This document shows positions 45,757 through 53,951 of a DNA stretch of 64,000 nucleotides, piece by piece (positions within the stretch are counted from its first letter, which is position 1; the number at the start of each line of letters is the position of its first letter). The position numbers were made by a program, and so were the translations under genes. This stretch comes from an uncultured Phycisphaerales bacterium (lineage in GTDB: Bacteria; Planctomycetota; Phycisphaerae; Sedimentisphaerales; Anaerobacaceae): positions 9,967 to 73,966 of the forward strand of contig CALEZT010000270.1 of NCBI GenBank assembly GCA_937927975.1, in the 5' to 3' direction. The notes under the pieces are model-generated. The model had not been told where the DNA came from, did no database searches, and was given only the letters and a program-made list of their open reading frames with translations.

Positions 45757-47517
45757 TCAGGCCTCTCCCATGGATGCGACTCGAAGGACTTCCTCGGGGG
45801 TGGTCAGACCCCGCAGAGCGGCCTGAATTCCGCTGTCCAGGAGACTGCCGTATCCTTTGCCCCGGACGGCTGCCTTGATCTGCGCCTCGCTCTCACCGGC
45901 GATGATCCGATCGCCGATGTCCTCGTCCACGACGAGGAATTCGAAGATGGGCAGCCGCCCATGATAGCCGGTTTGGCTGCAGATGGGGCAGCCCTTGCCC
46001 CGCCGGAACTGGGCACTGCCGATCTTGTCGCGGTCGAGTTTCATACGCCGCAGCGTTTCGTCCGACGGCTGCGCGGGTTCTTTGCAGTTCTCGCAGATCT
46101 TGCGAACGAGCCGCTGGGCCACGATCAGATTCAACGTGGACGCCAGCAGGTAACGCTCGATTCCCATGTACGCAAGCCGGCTGATCGCGCTGGGCGCGTC
46201 GTTCGTGTGGAAGGTGCTCAGGACCAGGTGACCCGTCAGAGAGGCCTTGATCGCGATCTCCACGGTCTCTTTGTCGCGGATCTCGCCGATCAGGATGATG
46301 TTCGGATCCTGTCGGAGAATGGCGCGAAGGCTCAGGGCGAAGTCCAATCCGATCTCGGGCTTGACCTGGATCTGATTGATGCCCGCCAATCGATACTCCA
46401 CGGGGTCTTCCACCGTGGTGATGTTCATCGTCGGACTCTTGAGATAGTTCAAAGCCGCGTAGAGAGTCGTGCTCTTGCCGCTGCCGGTCGGACCGGTGAC
46501 GATGATGATGCCGTGAGGCCGCGCCAACATGGCCCTCAACTCCATCAGCGCCTCCGGCTCGATGCCCAGCCGGTTCAGGTCATGGGTGACCGCCGCGGTG
46601 TCGAGGATTCGCATGACTACCTTCTCCCCGTAGATGGTGGGGATGGTCGAGACGCGAACGTCGATGTCTCGTCCGGAGGCCCGGATCCTCAGGCGTCCGT
46701 CCTGCGGGAGCCTCCGCTCGGCGATGTTCATCTGCGCCAACACCTTGATCCGGGCGACCACCGCCGCATGCATTCTCTTCGGGGGCGGCACGACCTCTCG
46801 GAGCAATCCGTCCACTCGGATGCGCACGTCGGTTGTCTCCGCCTGTGGCTCGATGTGAATGTCGCTCGCTCGATTCTTGACGGCTTGTCGCAGCAGCAGA
46901 TCGACGAACCGGATGACCGGCGCCTGATTGGCGGCCTCCTCGCCGCCGGGCTCGCTTTCGAGTTGATCCCGCGTCGGGAGACTCGCCGCGATCTCTTCGT
47001 CCGCGTCGTTCTCGGTGGCGATGAGGTCGCGGATCTGGCGTTCCTCGATGTCCGAGCCGTGGTAGATGGCCTCGATCGCGCGTCGGATTTCAGCAGGAGC
47101 GCTGATGACCGGCTTGATCGGACACTGCATTTTCAGCATCACCGTGTCGATGGCCACCACGTCGAGCGGGTCGGCCATCGCAGTCACCAGTTTGCCGTCC
47201 GCCTCGCGAAGAACCAGCAGACAGAACCGCTTGGCGATGCTCTCCGGCAGCAATCGCGCGACTCTTGCATCGATCGTCGAGTGGTCGTCCAAGCCGACGT
47301 AGTCCATCCGCAAGTGCTCGGCCAGCACCGTACTGAGGGTCAGGTCGTCGATGAGACGCCGCCGAATGAGCACTTCGCCGATGCGACCGCCCTTTTCACG
47401 CTGCTCGTCGATCGCTTCAAGCAACTCATCCCGTGTGATGATGCCCTTGCCCACGAGGAACTGGCCGAACGGATCGTGGCTTTCCAACGATGAAGGGCTT
47501 TCGATTGTTGTCTTCAT
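45757..47517 (-). CDS. pilB: PilB/GspE assembly ATPase
   Basis: The product has 586 residues; the ATG at 47517 follows GAGG. The N-terminus is an MshEN-type domain (FGQFLVGKGIITRDELLEAID and RRRLIDDLTLSTVLAEHL), known to bind cyclic-di-GMP in some homologues. The C-terminal ATPase has Walker A GPTGSGKS (Lys about 348), Walker B-like ILIGEIRDKETVEIAIKAS and His box TGHLVLSTFHTNDA. The C-x2-C zinc pairs CENC and CPIC are present. It powers pilin or pseudopilin polymerisation. It is the first gene of the cluster and is divergent from a small membrane protein gene. Confidence 0.93.
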   Translation of the reverse strand: MKTTIESPSSLESHDPFGQFLVGKGIITRDELLEAIDEQREKGGRIGEVLIRRRLIDDLTLSTVLAEHLRMDYVGLDDHSTIDARVARLLPESIAKRFCLLVLREADGKLVTAMADPLDVVAIDTVMLKMQCPIKPVISAPAEIRRAIEAIYHGSDIEERQIRDLIATENDADEEIAASLPTRDQLESEPGGEEAANQAPVIRFVDLLLRQAVKNRASDIHIEPQAETTDVRIRVDGLLREVVPPPKRMHAAVVARIKVLAQMNIAERRLPQDGRLRIRASGRDIDVRVSTIPTIYGEKVVMRILDTAAVTHDLNRLGIEPEALMELRAMLARPHGIIIVTGPTGSGKSTTLYAALNYLKSPTMNITTVEDPVEYRLAGINQIQVKPEIGLDFALSLRAILRQDPNIILIGEIRDKETVEIAIKASLTGHLVLSTFHTNDAPSAISRLAYMGIERYLLASTLNLIVAQRLVRKICENCKEPAQPSDETLRRMKLDRDKIGSAQFRRGKGCPICSQTGYHGRLPIFEFLVVDEDIGDRIIAGESEAQIKAAVRGKGYGSLLDSGIQAALRGLTTPEEVLRVASMGEA

Positions 47518-47757
47518 ACCATAGACCTCTATTTGGGGATCCTATCGGTCGTGCCGAAGTACTGCTTTAGCTGCGATACAGGGAAACGCCGGTGGAATTG
47601 GCCAGGTGTCGTGACACGCCGGACCGCAGTTTCCCCGCGAAAACGCAACGAAGGAGTCGAGAACGTCCGATATGCGACGACGGAGAATCTCCCTCCGGCC
47701 AACGGAGAGTCCTGTAACGCCAGGCGAGTCGCTGCGTCTCTTGAATGGAGGTGGATC

Positions 47758-48402
47758 GTGCGACTGAAGAGCAAGGATATGTCGGGATTACGCCATGCGA
47801 AACGTGTCCTGCTCGTCCTGGCGGCAGGCGGGATGGTGGCCGCCGTGTCCACGATTGCCTTGCTGCGCCATCCCCAGACGCCGGCAGCTCCCGGACGGCA
47901 GGAAACCCTGGTGTCCGATCCACCCGACCTTGATGATTCGTCCTCCGGCGAGCCCCTGCCTTTGGGCAGCCTCTTCGGGTGCAACCGTCCTGCTCCGCCC
48001 CCGGTCTTTTTCCACATGCCGTCCTTGCGGGACAACGGGGGTCCAGACCTCGATACTCCCGCCGCAGCGATACAGACGATTCTGTCGCTGATCGACAAAG
48101 GAGCGATAAATGAATTGGCCGCCTGCGTGCTTGAAGAGACGGATTGTGTGCCGGATGGCCTGTATCCCCGCTTTCTGGGCGGGCCTATCGGGCTTGTCGA
48201 GGTAATTGAAGAGGACGATGGTGCAACGGTGGTGTGGGAGGCGGCGGTACACACGGAGTTCTCGGTACAGGACAGACGCCGGTTCGCCGGCGAAACGATG
48301 ATGCTGACAAGCCGCCTGGTGCGGGTGGAAGGGCTATGGAAGCTCGTGCAGTTGCACGATGGAGGCGACGATGGCTCGGAACACAATCGCTCGGCGAATT
48401 GA
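47758..48402 (+). CDS. Membrane-anchored protein of unknown function
   Basis: The product has 214 residues from the GTG at 47758, which lies 6 nt after GGAGG. One helix near the N-terminus (VLLVLAAGGMVAAVSTIALL) anchors it, followed by a Pro-rich linker. A domain with AIQTILSLIDKGAINELAACVL and ETMMLTSRLVRVEGLWKLVQLHDG reads like a secreted SnoaL/NTF2-type fold. The family is not recognised. It overlaps the LRR gene by 32 nt, so the two are probably co-translated. It is divergent from pilB; an imperfectly understood 12-bp palindrome (47606-47617) lies between. Confidence 0.5.
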   Translation: MRLKSKDMSGLRHAKRVLLVLAAGGMVAAVSTIALLRHPQTPAAPGRQETLVSDPPDLDDSSSGEPLPLGSLFGCNRPAPPPVFFHMPSLRDNGGPDLDTPAAAIQTILSLIDKGAINELAACVLEETDCVPDGLYPRFLGGPIGLVEVIEEDDGATVVWEAAVHTEFSVQDRRRFAGETMMLTSRLVRVEGLWKLVQLHDGGDDGSEHNRSAN

Positions 48403-50452
48403 GGCAGTGGCGATCCTGCTGATTCTCCTCGGAACCGCCGCGGGCTTGCGGGCTGACGAAATCGCCCTGTCGCCGCCGCAGAGGCAGACGCCAGCGACGA
48501 AGACCCTGTCTTTTCCGCCGGACAAATGGATCGGCAGTCTGTCGCTTGAACCCGATTCCGGCCCGGGTTGGGATCCGAAGGGCGTGAGGTTGTTCGACGA
48601 ATGGGAGCACCTCGGTCCGGCGCGAGGCGAGGTCCGCGTGCCGCAGGATCGGCATGTCTGGCTGAACGTTCGTCTGGGCTTGAGTCCTCGCGAGACGGCG
48701 CGGTTACAGAGGGAGAATCCGCAGGCGTATCAGTTTGACCTCGCCGACCGAGTCCGTACGCCGCCGAGCGACCTGTCCGGGCTGCTGCCGCTCGATCCGA
48801 ACGACCTGTTCCGGCTCTCGGTCGGCTCTCCGATGCACCAAAGGACCGGAGCAGCCCCGGCGTTCTTCGAGCCGATCGGCCGTCTGACGGGACTCCAGAT
48901 CCTGAGCCTCTACGGCACCGGCATCACCGACGCCGGTCTGGAATGCCTGCGGCCCCTGCGTTCGCTCAAAGCCCTGGAACTCACGCAATCCTCCATCGGG
49001 ACCCGAGGGCTGGCGGTCCTGAAGGACCTCCCTGCGCTGGAGCATCTGGAACTTGCTGTGGGTGTGACGGATGCGGGCCTCAAAGAAGTGGCCCAGGCGC
49101 CCAGCCTGCGATGGCTGAACCTCGTCCACGGCCAGTTCTGGGGTCCCGGCCTGGCTGAACTGGCCAAGCTGCCCCGGCTGGAACGGCTGTGCATTCAAAG
49201 CGTCCTCTCCGACCGGCACCTCCAGCACCTGGATGGCCTGACACGTCTCAAGGGTTTGGCTCTCTGGTACGTGGGCGATGCTCTCACCGACGCCAGCCTG
49301 GCCTCTATCGCCAGGATGGAGAGCCTGGAAGAGCTGTACATCGTCATGAGCAGTCCGAAGTTCACTCCGGCCGGCATCGCCCATCTGAAGAACCTCAAGC
49401 ATATCAAGACGGTGGACTTCGGAGCGTACACCTGGACCGGCCGGGCGGGAGAACTCTACGGCGACGAGGTCGCCCGCCAACTGGCGAACATCCCAAGTCT
49501 TGAATCCGTTCAGAGAGTCTCTTATCTCTCCGCTGAGGGCGTGAAGATGCTGTCGACTCTGCCGAAGCTCAGGCACCTGGATATCAGCCTGCGAGATTCG
49601 CGGATCGGCTATCAAGGCCCTTGTGGCCTGGCGAGCCTCAAGTCCCTGGCGAGCCTTCACATCAATTGCGGCGATCCACTATCCGATGCCGACCTCGCGA
49701 CCCTGGAGTCCTTGACCGGCCTCAAGACGCTGCTCATCTCGTGTCCGGCCGTGAGCGACCGCGGCCTGGCGTCCATCGGCAAGCTGAGGCAGTTGGAGGA
49801 CCTGACGCTGATGACCTGCGTCACTCGCACCGGCTTGAACCATCTGAACGGCCTGTCAAAGCTGCGCCACTTGCAGGTGACCTGCCGGAGAATGAGCAGC
49901 CAGGCTGTGCCGGCCGAGGAGACGACGCTGGATCTGTCCGGACTCAGGAGCATGAAGAACATGAATCTGACCGGCGTGCCCATGGACGACGAAGACTGTG
50001 CCTTCCTCGGGCAGCTTTCCTCTCTGAAGGTGCTGATGATTCAACCGCCTTCGCCATTGGAGGGAGGGTCCCTGCGCCATTTGGAGAATCTGCCCGAACT
50101 GACTCGTCTTTCGCTGTGCAACCTCTCGAACTGTTCGGGCGGGGATCTGGCCTCCCTGAGCGGCTTGCCGAAGCTTAGAAATCTGTCGATCTTTGGGGAT
50201 TTGCCCGACGCGACGCTGAAGGCTCTGGCGGGTCCTGCGAGCCTCCGATCGCTCGATGTGAGGACGAACGCCCCCATCCACAGGGAGACGGTGGTCGACC
50301 TGGGCGCAAGGCTCCCCCATCTCGAGGACGTTCACATCAGCGAGATGCCTCCGTGGCTGACTCGACCCGCCAGCGTCCCGCCGCGTGGTCCGGTCACTCC
50401 GCCTCCCACAGACCGCCGGACCTCAACACCCACGCGCCCGGGCAGAAGGTGA
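48371..50452 (+). CDS. Secreted leucine-rich repeat protein
   Basis: The product has 693 residues from the ATG at 48371 (GGAGG 5 nt upstream), with a signal peptide (AVAILLILLGTAAGLRA). Leucine-rich repeats of about 24-25 residues cover roughly 160-670, with units such as LTGLQILSLYGTGITDAGLECL, LPALEHLELAVGVTDAGLKEV and LRQLEDLTLMTC. The C-terminus is a Pro/Arg/Thr-rich tail of about 30 residues. LRR solenoids bind proteins; planctomycetes encode many secreted ones of unknown role. It probably follows the preceding gene in one operon. Confidence 0.75.
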   Translation: MARNTIARRIEAVAILLILLGTAAGLRADEIALSPPQRQTPATKTLSFPPDKWIGSLSLEPDSGPGWDPKGVRLFDEWEHLGPARGEVRVPQDRHVWLNVRLGLSPRETARLQRENPQAYQFDLADRVRTPPSDLSGLLPLDPNDLFRLSVGSPMHQRTGAAPAFFEPIGRLTGLQILSLYGTGITDAGLECLRPLRSLKALELTQSSIGTRGLAVLKDLPALEHLELAVGVTDAGLKEVAQAPSLRWLNLVHGQFWGPGLAELAKLPRLERLCIQSVLSDRHLQHLDGLTRLKGLALWYVGDALTDASLASIARMESLEELYIVMSSPKFTPAGIAHLKNLKHIKTVDFGAYTWTGRAGELYGDEVARQLANIPSLESVQRVSYLSAEGVKMLSTLPKLRHLDISLRDSRIGYQGPCGLASLKSLASLHINCGDPLSDADLATLESLTGLKTLLISCPAVSDRGLASIGKLRQLEDLTLMTCVTRTGLNHLNGLSKLRHLQVTCRRMSSQAVPAEETTLDLSGLRSMKNMNLTGVPMDDEDCAFLGQLSSLKVLMIQPPSPLEGGSLRHLENLPELTRLSLCNLSNCSGGDLASLSGLPKLRNLSIFGDLPDATLKALAGPASLRSLDVRTNAPIHRETVVDLGARLPHLEDVHISEMPPWLTRPASVPPRGPVTPPPTDRRTSTPTRPGRR

Positions 50453-50487
50453 TCCCGCGAATCGAATCGCGAGGATCGGCGCGACTG

Positions 50488-50657
50488 ATACGGATTCGGA
50501 TTGATTCGTGCGCGGGTCTTGTCATCCTGAACGCAGCGCAGCGAAGTGAAGGATCTGGCTCGCGAACGAGAGAAACCTCTCGTCCTGTGCCCAGGTCCTT
50601 CGGCTGCGCCTCAGGACGACAAATCCTCGCCACGCACGAATCGTTTCGAATCCGTAT
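50488..50657. repeat. MITE-like nested palindrome of about 170 bp
   Basis: Terminal arms 50488-50512 and 50633-50657 are inverted repeats identical at 22 of 25 positions (start ATACGGATTCG). Inside are a second inverted pair of about 35-40 nt (GTCATCCTGA-type at 50521 against its complement ending near 50620) and a central perfect 7-bp hairpin ACGAGAG-AAAC-CTCTCGT (50566-50583). It fills most of the 303-nt gap between two genes and carries no open frame of note. Confidence 0.8.
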
Positions 50658-50663
50658 GAACTG

Positions 50664-50693
50664 CTGACAGGAGCCGGAGCTTTGGTGTAGAAT
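50664..50693 (+). promoter_or_regulatory. Candidate promoter of the HzsA-related gene
   Basis: CTGACA (50664-50669), an 18-nt spacer and TAGAAT (50688-50693). It begins 7 nt after the end of the palindromic element and 63 nt before the ATG. Confidence 0.5.
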
Positions 50694-50755
50694 GGCGTCG
50701 AGAGCCCGGGTGGCGCGCCGGGCGGATCGAAGTGGATGTTTGTGGGAGATCTTCG

Positions 50756-53740
50756 ATGCGGCTTGTCGGATTGGCTTTCTTCGTGGCCCTGCTGGGACCG
50801 GTTGTGAACTGCCCGGCCGCTGTCGAGACCGGACGGGACGACGGCTTGACCGTCGAAGAAGAGACCCGCATTCAACTGTCGCGTCTGGCGGGAGAGGCCT
50901 GCCCTGTCGGGGCCGCGGTCGTCGAGTTCGAAGAATGCTCCGCCCGCTTTGTTCGGTTCCAGATCCGCCGCACGTTCGGCGGCCAGGCGTGCGTGGATGA
51001 ATTGGAGGTCTACGGTCCCGCCGACGGTCGCAACCTGGCGTTGGCCCAAGGCGGCGCCAAGGCCACAGCGTCCTCGGCCCTGGACCATCCGCTTCACAAG
51101 GTCGAACACCTCAACGATGGACGGTACGGCAATCCTCGCAGTTGGATTCCGCGAACCGACGGCGTCGAATGGGCCCAGATCGAGTTGCCCGAGTCGGCGA
51201 GAATCTCCCGCGTGGTCTTCTCCCGCGACCGCACCGGCGCATATCGCGACCGCCATCCCGCCGAGGTCGAGGTGCTGGTTTCATCGGACGGGCAGGCCTG
51301 GACCTCGGTCGCAAGGCGCGTCTTCGACGCCTCGCCGTTTGCAGAAGCGGGTCTTCAATTTCCGGCAAGTTCGTTGTCCGAGAAGTCCTGGTCCGGCGTG
51401 GTCGAGTACGCGTTTCTGCGGGAGCGCGAGACCTGGGCCGCCCTGAACGCCGAGGACTATCTCTCTCCCCTCGTCCACGACCGCCCCGCCAACCCCGGCG
51501 GCGAGCCCTACTGGGGCCGCGTGGCCCGCATGGACGCACTGACGCGCACGCTGACGCAGTTGGGAGACTTGATCGAACGCCTGGGCGAGCGTGGAGTGGA
51601 CATTACGCGCGAACGCGACGCATTACAAAATCTCCGCCGTCGAGCGGCCGAGCGATTGGGCGCCGACGCGCTCTATCTCGAAGCCCGGCGGGCCAAGCGT
51701 GACCTCTTCTTCCGCGATCCCCTGCTCGCATCGCTCGACCGCGTGCTCTTCGCCAAGCAGCATCCGCTCAAGCCCTCGCACAACTACAGCGATCACTTCG
51801 ACTCGCTCTTCGCCCCCGGCGGTGGCATCTACGTGCTCGAAATCCCGCGCAGCGAGGGCCGACTGGACCCCGCGCGAGGCCGCGTGCGACAACTGTTCGA
51901 CGCCACGGAAGGCATCGCCCGTCATCCGGTCTGCGACTTCGACGGACGCACCGTGTACTTCGCCTATCGGCCCGACAAACCCGAGGTCGAAGGATGGAAG
52001 TCATACTGGCACCTGTGGTCGGTAGCTGCCGACGGCTCCGGCCTGCGCCGCCTGACCGAGGGCCCCTATCACGACTTCGATCCCGTCGTCCTGCCCGACG
52101 GCGGACTGGGCTTCATGTCGACGCGATGTCACGTGCGATTCCTCTGCTGGCGGCCGCAGGCCTACGTGCTGCACCGCATGGAGCCCGACGGCTCGGGCAT
52201 CCGCCGGCTCTCGCATGCCAACCTCAGCGAGTGGGGCCCCTCGATCATGAGCGACGGACGGATTCTCTGGACGCGGTCGGAGTATCAGGACAAAGGGGCC
52301 GACTTCGGCCACACGCTCTGGGCGATTCGTCCCGACGGGACAGGGCCCGAACTGGTCTTCGGCAACAACACCCCCTACTGCTACGGGCACGGGCAAGAGG
52401 TCCCCGGGACCGGCGAGGTGGTCGCCACGCTCATCTCGCACGGCGATCACCAGGGCCCGATCGCATTGATCGATCTGAGCCGCCAGCCGTACGACACCGC
52501 CGCGATTACGAACATCACGCCGGACACGCCTCCGCAATACCAGATGGACCGGTCTTATTCGCGGACGTTCCGCGACCCTGCGCCGGTGTCGCGAGATCAT
52601 TTCCTCGTCAGCCACAATCCCGGCGACGGCGACCACTGGGGCCTCTATCTCATCGACCGCTACGGCAACCGCGAACTGCTCTATCTCGACCCGCGGATCA
52701 GCAGCAAGAAGCCCAGCCCGCTTCGGCCGCGCGTCAAGCCGCCGGTGCTGGCCAGCGCGATCGATCCCGACCTCGCGGCCCGCGGCCTGGGCGAGTTCGT
52801 CGTGCAGGACGTCTATGAAGGCCTGGGTTCAAGCGTCGAACGGGGACGGATCCGATACCTCCGCGTCGTCGAGGAAGTGCCCTCGTCGCTCGAGATGCTC
52901 CCGTGCGGCGAGTATCGCGCCGATTACGAGGCCTTCGAGGACTTCTACGCCAGCCCCGTCCATCTCGTGCAGGGCCCGCCGCGAAGCTATGTCACCCGAA
53001 CGCGAAACGCACTCGAGCGGCACTCGTTCCGCACGGGAAGCGCGGCCCCCGCAGGCGAGGCCGTGACCGTTACCGAGAAGCTCGGCTGGCCCAGCTTCGT
53101 CGCCAAGGCCTCGCTCGGCGCCGCCGATGTGAGCCCCGATGGGTCGACGCGATTCCTGGCGCCCGCGGGCAAGGTGCTCTATTTCCAGGCGCTCGACGCC
53201 CACTACAATGAAGTCCAGCGGATGCGCAGCGTCGTTCAACTTCAGCCCGGCGAGCAGCGAGGCTGCATCGGATGTCACGACGACCGCCGGGCCGTGCCAA
53301 GGTCGCGCCGGCCGGGGACCGCGATGGCCTCTCCGGCGCAACCGCTCACTCCGCCGCCCTGGGGCGCCGGGCCCTTCGATTACCAGCGCATCGTACAGCC
53401 CGTTCTGAACAACCGCTGCGTATCCTGCCACGATGGCCGTCCCGAATTCGGACCCGACCTCCGCGGCACGAGGGACGCCCAGCGCATCCCCGCCTCCTAT
53501 CGCTCGCTGATCTCGGGCGGCTGGGTCCACTACTTCGACTGGGCCTGGGGCTCGCGTCACTTCAAGGGCGAGCCGCTCACTTTCGGCACGCTCCAAAGCC
53601 CCCTCTTCACCGCCCTGAAATCGCAAGCGCATCGGGATGTTCGTCTGGAACCCGACGAGCTTCGCGCGATAAAGGAATGGATCGATCTGAATTGCCCGCT
53701 CTGGCCCGATTATCAGTACCGACTCGATCGGCCGCAGTGA
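50756..53740 (+). CDS. HzsA-related secreted propeller protein with two CxxCH motifs
   Basis: The product has 994 residues from the ATG at 50756 (GGGAG 7 nt upstream), with a signal peptide (GLAFFVALLGPVVNCPAA). A discoidin-like domain lies at about 55-210 (IRRTFGGQACVDELEVYG). A TolB-type propeller with FDGRTVYFAYRPDKP and FGHTLWAIRPDGTGPELV fills the middle. The C-terminus has CIGCH (about 837-841) and CVSCH (about 888-892), c-type haem motifs, then GPFDYQRIVQPVLNNRC, the arrangement seen in planctomycete cytochrome-like and hydrazine-synthase-alpha-related proteins. There is no evidence of anammox metabolism, so a glycan-related or electron-transfer role is open. Confidence 0.65.
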   Translation: MRLVGLAFFVALLGPVVNCPAAVETGRDDGLTVEEETRIQLSRLAGEACPVGAAVVEFEECSARFVRFQIRRTFGGQACVDELEVYGPADGRNLALAQGGAKATASSALDHPLHKVEHLNDGRYGNPRSWIPRTDGVEWAQIELPESARISRVVFSRDRTGAYRDRHPAEVEVLVSSDGQAWTSVARRVFDASPFAEAGLQFPASSLSEKSWSGVVEYAFLRERETWAALNAEDYLSPLVHDRPANPGGEPYWGRVARMDALTRTLTQLGDLIERLGERGVDITRERDALQNLRRRAAERLGADALYLEARRAKRDLFFRDPLLASLDRVLFAKQHPLKPSHNYSDHFDSLFAPGGGIYVLEIPRSEGRLDPARGRVRQLFDATEGIARHPVCDFDGRTVYFAYRPDKPEVEGWKSYWHLWSVAADGSGLRRLTEGPYHDFDPVVLPDGGLGFMSTRCHVRFLCWRPQAYVLHRMEPDGSGIRRLSHANLSEWGPSIMSDGRILWTRSEYQDKGADFGHTLWAIRPDGTGPELVFGNNTPYCYGHGQEVPGTGEVVATLISHGDHQGPIALIDLSRQPYDTAAITNITPDTPPQYQMDRSYSRTFRDPAPVSRDHFLVSHNPGDGDHWGLYLIDRYGNRELLYLDPRISSKKPSPLRPRVKPPVLASAIDPDLAARGLGEFVVQDVYEGLGSSVERGRIRYLRVVEEVPSSLEMLPCGEYRADYEAFEDFYASPVHLVQGPPRSYVTRTRNALERHSFRTGSAAPAGEAVTVTEKLGWPSFVAKASLGAADVSPDGSTRFLAPAGKVLYFQALDAHYNEVQRMRSVVQLQPGEQRGCIGCHDDRRAVPRSRRPGTAMASPAQPLTPPPWGAGPFDYQRIVQPVLNNRCVSCHDGRPEFGPDLRGTRDAQRIPASYRSLISGGWVHYFDWAWGSRHFKGEPLTFGTLQSPLFTALKSQAHRDVRLEPDELRAIKEWIDLNCPLWPDYQYRLDRPQ

Positions 53741-53772
53741 GAAAGAGCGTGGCTCGTGCCCGGCTCTTTCTC
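53739..53772 (+). terminator. Hairpin overlapping the stop codon of the HzsA-related gene
   Basis: GAGAAAGAGC (53739-53748) and GCTCTTTCTC (53763-53772) form a perfect 10-bp stem with a 14-nt loop. It begins inside the TGA stop. No U-tract follows, so it may be a weak terminator. Confidence 0.4.
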
Positions 53773-53951
53773 GGGAGGCATCGTTCTCCCTCCCACAAAG
53801 ATCTCCTGAGTTTGCAGTGGCCTCTTGCTTACGGACCGGTTGGAACATATGATTGTCTGAATAGCGTCCCGCGTGACATGCGTTGCGGTGGGCGCGGCTG
53901 CGAGGACGACCGATTGAACGATCCGTTACTCGAAGACAGGGAGACTCTGGG

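Noticed and set aside
47606..47617. Palindrome GTGTCGTGACAC between pilB and the divergent gene as a regulator site
   Set aside because: Single short copy with no adjacent regulator gene; kept only as a remark in the neighbouring gene entry.
50756..53740. Evidence for anammox (hydrazine synthase alpha)
   Set aside because: The similarity is to the broad HzsA-related group of planctomycete proteins; no other hydrazine synthase subunit or hydrazine dehydrogenase gene is nearby.
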